From: Tepidimonas sp.
Lineage (GTDB): Bacteria; Pseudomonadota; Gammaproteobacteria; Burkholderiales; Burkholderiaceae_C
Direction of reading: 5' to 3'
DNA: 8,796 bases
Assembly: GCA_025054905.1 (NCBI GenBank)
Contig: JANWZF010000283.1
Span: 1 to 8,796 of the forward strand
The notes under the pieces are model-generated. The model saw nothing but the letters and a program-made list of their open reading frames with translations, searched no databases and had not been told where the DNA came from. A program made the position numbers and the translations under genes. Each line of letters starts with the position of its first letter. The stretch's first letter is position 1. Positions 6,957 through 8,796 of this stretch are shown here, in pieces.

Positions 6957-7727
6957 ATGTTGCAGGGCAAGACGGCGTTGGTGACAGGCTCCACCAGCGG
7001 CATTGGGTTGGGCATTGCCAAGGCGCTGGCCGCACGAGGGGCCAACATCGTGCTCAACGGGTTTGGGGATGTGGAAGGCGCGCGCGCGCAGATCGAAGCC
7101 CTCGGGGTCCCGGTGCTCTACCATGGCGCCGACATGAGCCGCCCGCACGACATCGAAGATCTGATGCGCGCCGCAGCCGCGCGCTTCGGACGGGTGGACA
7201 TCCTGGTCAACAACGCTGGCATCCAGCACGTGGCGCCGATCGAGACGTTTGCGCCCGAACGCTGGGACGCCATCATCGCCATCAACCTGAGCAGCGCCTT
7301 TCACACGATCCGGCTGGCGCTGCCCGCGATGCGCGCAGCCGGCTGGGGTCGCATCATCAACGTGGCCTCGGTGCATGGGCTGGTGGCCTCGGTGCACAAA
7401 TCAGCTTATGTGGCCGCCAAGCATGGCCTGGTGGGTCTGACCAAGGTTGTGGCGCTGGAGACGGCCACCACCGGCATCACCTGCAACGCCATCTGCCCGG
7501 GCTGGGTGTTGACGCCGCTGGTGCAGCAACAGGTGGATGCCAAGGCCGCGGCACTGGGCATCAGCAACGAGGAGGCCACGCGGCGGCTGCTGGGCGAGAA
7601 AGAACCCTCGATGCAGTTCACGACGCCGCAAGAGCTTGGCGAGCTGGCGGTGTTCTTTTGCTCGCCCGCGGCCAACAACGTGCGTGGCGTGGCCTGGAAC
7701 ATGGATGGCGGCTGGCTGGCGCAGTGA
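6957..7727 (+). CDS. bdhA: D-3-hydroxybutyrate dehydrogenase (short-chain dehydrogenase)
   Basis: This enzyme interconverts (R)-3-hydroxybutyrate and acetoacetate with NAD+, the step that feeds depolymerised polyhydroxybutyrate into central metabolism. The 256 residues show the SDR pattern: T-G-S-T-S-G-I-G (10-17), N-N-A-G (85-88), N110, S138, Y151 and K155. Residues corresponding to the substrate pocket of the Pseudomonas 3-hydroxybutyrate dehydrogenases (Q94, H144, K152, Q196, W257, as I recall that numbering) are present four positions earlier: Q90, H140, K148, Q192 and W253. This makes the specific assignment stronger than SDR alone. The ending 'GVAWNMDGGWLAQ' is typical of the family. 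The start is set by an excellent Shine-Dalgarno. The gene diverges from the hydrolase-relA pair and converges with the SIMPL gene 15 bp downstream; no PHB synthase or depolymerase is in view. Confidence 0.95.
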   Translation: MLQGKTALVTGSTSGIGLGIAKALAARGANIVLNGFGDVEGARAQIEALGVPVLYHGADMSRPHDIEDLMRAAAARFGRVDILVNNAGIQHVAPIETFAPERWDAIIAINLSSAFHTIRLALPAMRAAGWGRIINVASVHGLVASVHKSAYVAAKHGLVGLTKVVALETATTGITCNAICPGWVLTPLVQQQVDAKAAALGISNEEATRRLLGEKEPSMQFTTPQELGELAVFFCSPAANNVRGVAWNMDGGWLAQ

Positions 7728-7736
7728 GCCTGCGGC

Positions 7737-7752
7737 GCAGCCTTACGGCTGC
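7737..7752. terminator. Possible shared hairpin between convergent genes
   Basis: GCAGCC and GGCTGC form a 6-bp stem with loop TTAC, between the dehydrogenase stop (7725-7727) and the SIMPL gene, and including the latter's stop codon (7743-7745). There is no T-run on either strand, so termination would be weak. The position between convergent genes is the main support. Confidence 0.3.
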
Positions 7753-8456
7753 AGCACGACGCTGCCGATGACCGTGACCTGCAGCCACGTCAGGCCCGGC
7801 TCCAGCGGCCAGGCGTCCGCCGCGCCGCCGGGGGCCGATGTCGCCGACATCACGCGCATCCCCGGCGGATCTCCCCCCGCTCCTGTGCCCTGGGCCATCC
7901 CAACGTTGGCTTCGCGCAGCACCCAGCCGCGCGCGCCGAAAGCCTGGGCCACTTCATCGGCCTGGCGACGAAAGGCCTCGATGGCCTGCTGTCGCAGCGC
8001 CGCCTCCGCGGCCCGGCGGGTGGGACGCGCCAGCTCCAGGCGCACCGCAACGGGCGCCATGCCGCTGAGCCCCTGCGTGGCCGTCGCGATGCGGGCCAGG
8101 TCGCGCCCCTGCACGTGCAGCTCGGCGCTGCCCTGCCAGCCGACAATCTGGCCTTCGCGGCCGTAGCGCGGCTGCACCGACAAGGCGCCGCTGGAGACTT
8201 CCAGGAGCTCCTCCTGTTGCTGGGGCCGCAGCTGCGCCAGGGCCTGCTGCACGGTGGCCCGCAGTTGCGCCTGCACCGCGACGGCCTCGGCACCCTGCAG
8301 CCGTGCAGCCAGGGTCACCACGACCCAATCGTGGGCCAGCCGCTGCTCGGCCTGGGCCTGCAGGTGCACGACGCGGGTCGGCTCGCTTTGAGATGCTGCC
8401 GCATGCGCAGCGATCATTGTCAGCAGCACCCACAGCCCCCGCTGCCAACGGTACAT
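7743..8456 (-). CDS. Exported SIMPL domain (DUF541) protein
   Basis: The protein has 237 residues from the chosen start. Residues 1-21 form a signal peptide: 'MYRWQRGLWV', then a hydrophobic core and A-H-A-A-A-S, cleaved near residue 20-21. The mature part fits the SIMPL/DUF541 fold. It begins with a beta strand pair around 28-50 ('VVHLQAQAEQRLAHDWVVVTLAA'-like), continues with 'PRYGREGQIVGWQGSAEL' at 96-113, and has a helix 'EAALRQQAIEAFRRQADEV' at 151-169 followed by 'GARGWVLREANVG'. It is predicted to be periplasmic; family members include E. coli YggE and bacterial outer-surface proteins, and the biochemical role is largely unsettled. The ORF stays open upstream to 8588, but I chose the ATG at 8454-8456: GGAAG (complement of 8463-8467) lies 6 bases before it, and the signal peptide starts there. 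It is convergent with the dehydrogenase and divergent from the OmpR-type regulator. Confidence 0.88.
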   Translation of the reverse strand: MYRWQRGLWVLLTMIAAHAAASQSEPTRVVHLQAQAEQRLAHDWVVVTLAARLQGAEAVAVQAQLRATVQQALAQLRPQQQEELLEVSSGALSVQPRYGREGQIVGWQGSAELHVQGRDLARIATATQGLSGMAPVAVRLELARPTRRAAEAALRQQAIEAFRRQADEVAQAFGARGWVLREANVGMAQGTGAGGDPPGMRVMSATSAPGGAADAWPLEPGLTWLQVTVIGSVVLQP

Positions 8457-8521
8457 CCCATTCTTCCGATTCAAGTTTGGTCGCATCTTTCTTTGACCTT
8501 GATCCATGCCTATACGATGCA

Positions 8522-8540
8522 GGCACATCCTCAGTGTGCC
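8522..8540. repeat. Inverted repeat GGCACA-N7-TGTGCC in the SIMPL/ompR gap
   Basis: Two perfect 6-base arms are separated by 7 bases, 66 bp before the SIMPL start and 116 bp before the regulator start. The geometry fits a dimeric repressor or activator site; a hairpin is also possible. No regulator can be named from sequence. Confidence 0.45.
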
Positions 8541-8560
8541 ACAGCGCGTGCTGCTGCAAG

Positions 8561-8578
8561 CGGTTGGGTTACCAATCG
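8561..8578. repeat. Second inverted repeat in the SIMPL/ompR gap
   Basis: CGGTTGG and CCAATCG match at 6 of 7 positions (all seven pair in RNA, counting one G-U) across the spacer GTTA. Its centre is about 38 bp from that of the first inverted repeat and about 86 bp before the regulator ATG. It could be an operator or a leader hairpin if transcription starts upstream. The rest of the gap (8457-8655) is AT-richer than the genes, as expected of promoters, but I could not place a convincing -35/-10 pair for either gene. Confidence 0.35.
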
Positions 8579-8655
8579 TTGCACGCAAAACAACGGGTTT
8601 GCCCTCAAAATGAAACTTGGTTTTGGCAAGTCTTTTTGTTCTGATTAGCCCTTTT

Positions 8656-8796
8656 ATGCAAGCACGCCGCCCCTACCGTCTGATCGTCGTCGACGACGAT
8701 GCCCGCATCCGTGAGTTGCTGCAGCGCTACCTGAGCCAGGAAGGCTTTGAAGTCCTGCTGGCCGAAGACGGCAGCCGCCTGGATCGGCTGCTGCAG
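8656..8796 (+). CDS. ompR: OmpR-family response regulator, N-terminal fragment (3' end beyond window)
   Basis: Only 47 residues are visible, the start of a receiver domain. Strand 1 and the acidic pocket read 'RLIVVDDDARIRELLQRYL' (8-26), with D13-D14-D15 holding the Mg2+-binding acidic pair, followed by 'SQEGFEVLLAEDG' (27-39) and 'RLDRLLQ'. The 'RYLxxxGFxV...DRLL' pattern matches OmpR itself, so an osmotic/envelope-type regulator paired with an EnvZ-like kinase is likely, and the kinase gene would be expected just downstream. The phospho-accepting Asp and the winged-helix DNA-binding domain lie outside the window. The ATG at 8656 gives the usual short N-terminus, but no Shine-Dalgarno precedes it (GATTAGCCCTTTT). 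The gene symbol is a family-level guess. Confidence 0.85.
   Translation, partial: MQARRPYRLIVVDDDARIRELLQRYLSQEGFEVLLAEDGSRLDRLLQ

Noticed and set aside
5956..6984. Open frame of 342 codons on the plus strand opposite the hydrolase
   Set aside because: It covers the hydrolase antisense and runs through the dehydrogenase promoter and start codon; the peptide has no recognisable fold.
8493..8518. TTGACC plus TACGAT as a sigma-70 promoter for the OmpR-type gene
   Set aside because: The spacing is 14 bases, too short for a functional -35/-10 pair, and the -10 matches only 4 of 6.
8522..8545. TGGCAC on the complement as a sigma-54 -24 element
   Set aside because: The matching -12 position lacks the required GC dinucleotide.
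8610..8648. Possible 12-residue leader peptide before the OmpR-type gene
   Set aside because: It has an ATG but no Shine-Dalgarno, is not in frame with the regulator, and shows no attenuator-like codon run or terminator hairpin after it.

Overview
The window is GC-rich chromosomal DNA, apart from AT-richer promoter gaps. Its proteins look like those of a betaproteobacterium of the order Burkholderiales. The evidence is a RelA-type (p)ppGpp synthetase, an OmpR-type regulator beginning like the betaproteobacterial OmpR, a polyhydroxybutyrate-cycle 3-hydroxybutyrate dehydrogenase, and a DnaB N-terminus with the 'LAALRVPPHSLEAE' region. The genus is not assigned. There is no integrase, transposase, CRISPR array, phage gene or obvious compositional island, so this is core chromosome rather than an accessory region.

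Layout. Bases 1-6903 are read from the minus strand. In transcription order (right to left) they hold an alpha/beta hydrolase (5893-6903), relA overlapping it by four bases (3665-5896), a tRNA-Val(GAC) gene with its own -10 box (3522-3598), a membrane c-di-GMP enzyme with the architecture periplasmic binding domain-TM-PAS-degenerate GGDEF-EAL (753-3401), and the 5' half of dnaB (1-687, running off the window). The 3-hydroxybutyrate dehydrogenase gene (6957-7727) is divergent from the hydrolase and has a near-ideal ribosome binding site. Convergent with it, 15 bp away, is a gene for an exported SIMPL/DUF541 protein (7743-8456). Divergent from that is the start of an OmpR-family response regulator gene (8656-8796, truncated by the window end). 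The 199-bp gap between the last two carries two clear inverted repeats.

How the genes relate. Two nucleotide second-messenger enzymes flank one tRNA gene: RelA makes (p)ppGpp from GTP/GDP, and the EAL protein should hydrolyse c-di-GMP. The GGDEF domain of the latter has lost its catalytic Gly-Gly and its inhibitory-site Arg but keeps some nucleotide-binding positions. It is therefore better read as a regulatory module than as a cyclase. The start/stop overlap suggests that the hydrolase and relA are translationally coupled. 3-Hydroxybutyrate dehydrogenase links this stretch to carbon-store use, but a functional link to relA is only inference. I found no convincing new system. The most useful leads are the degenerate-GGDEF phosphodiesterase, the hydrolase-relA coupling, and the inverted repeats in the regulatory gaps.
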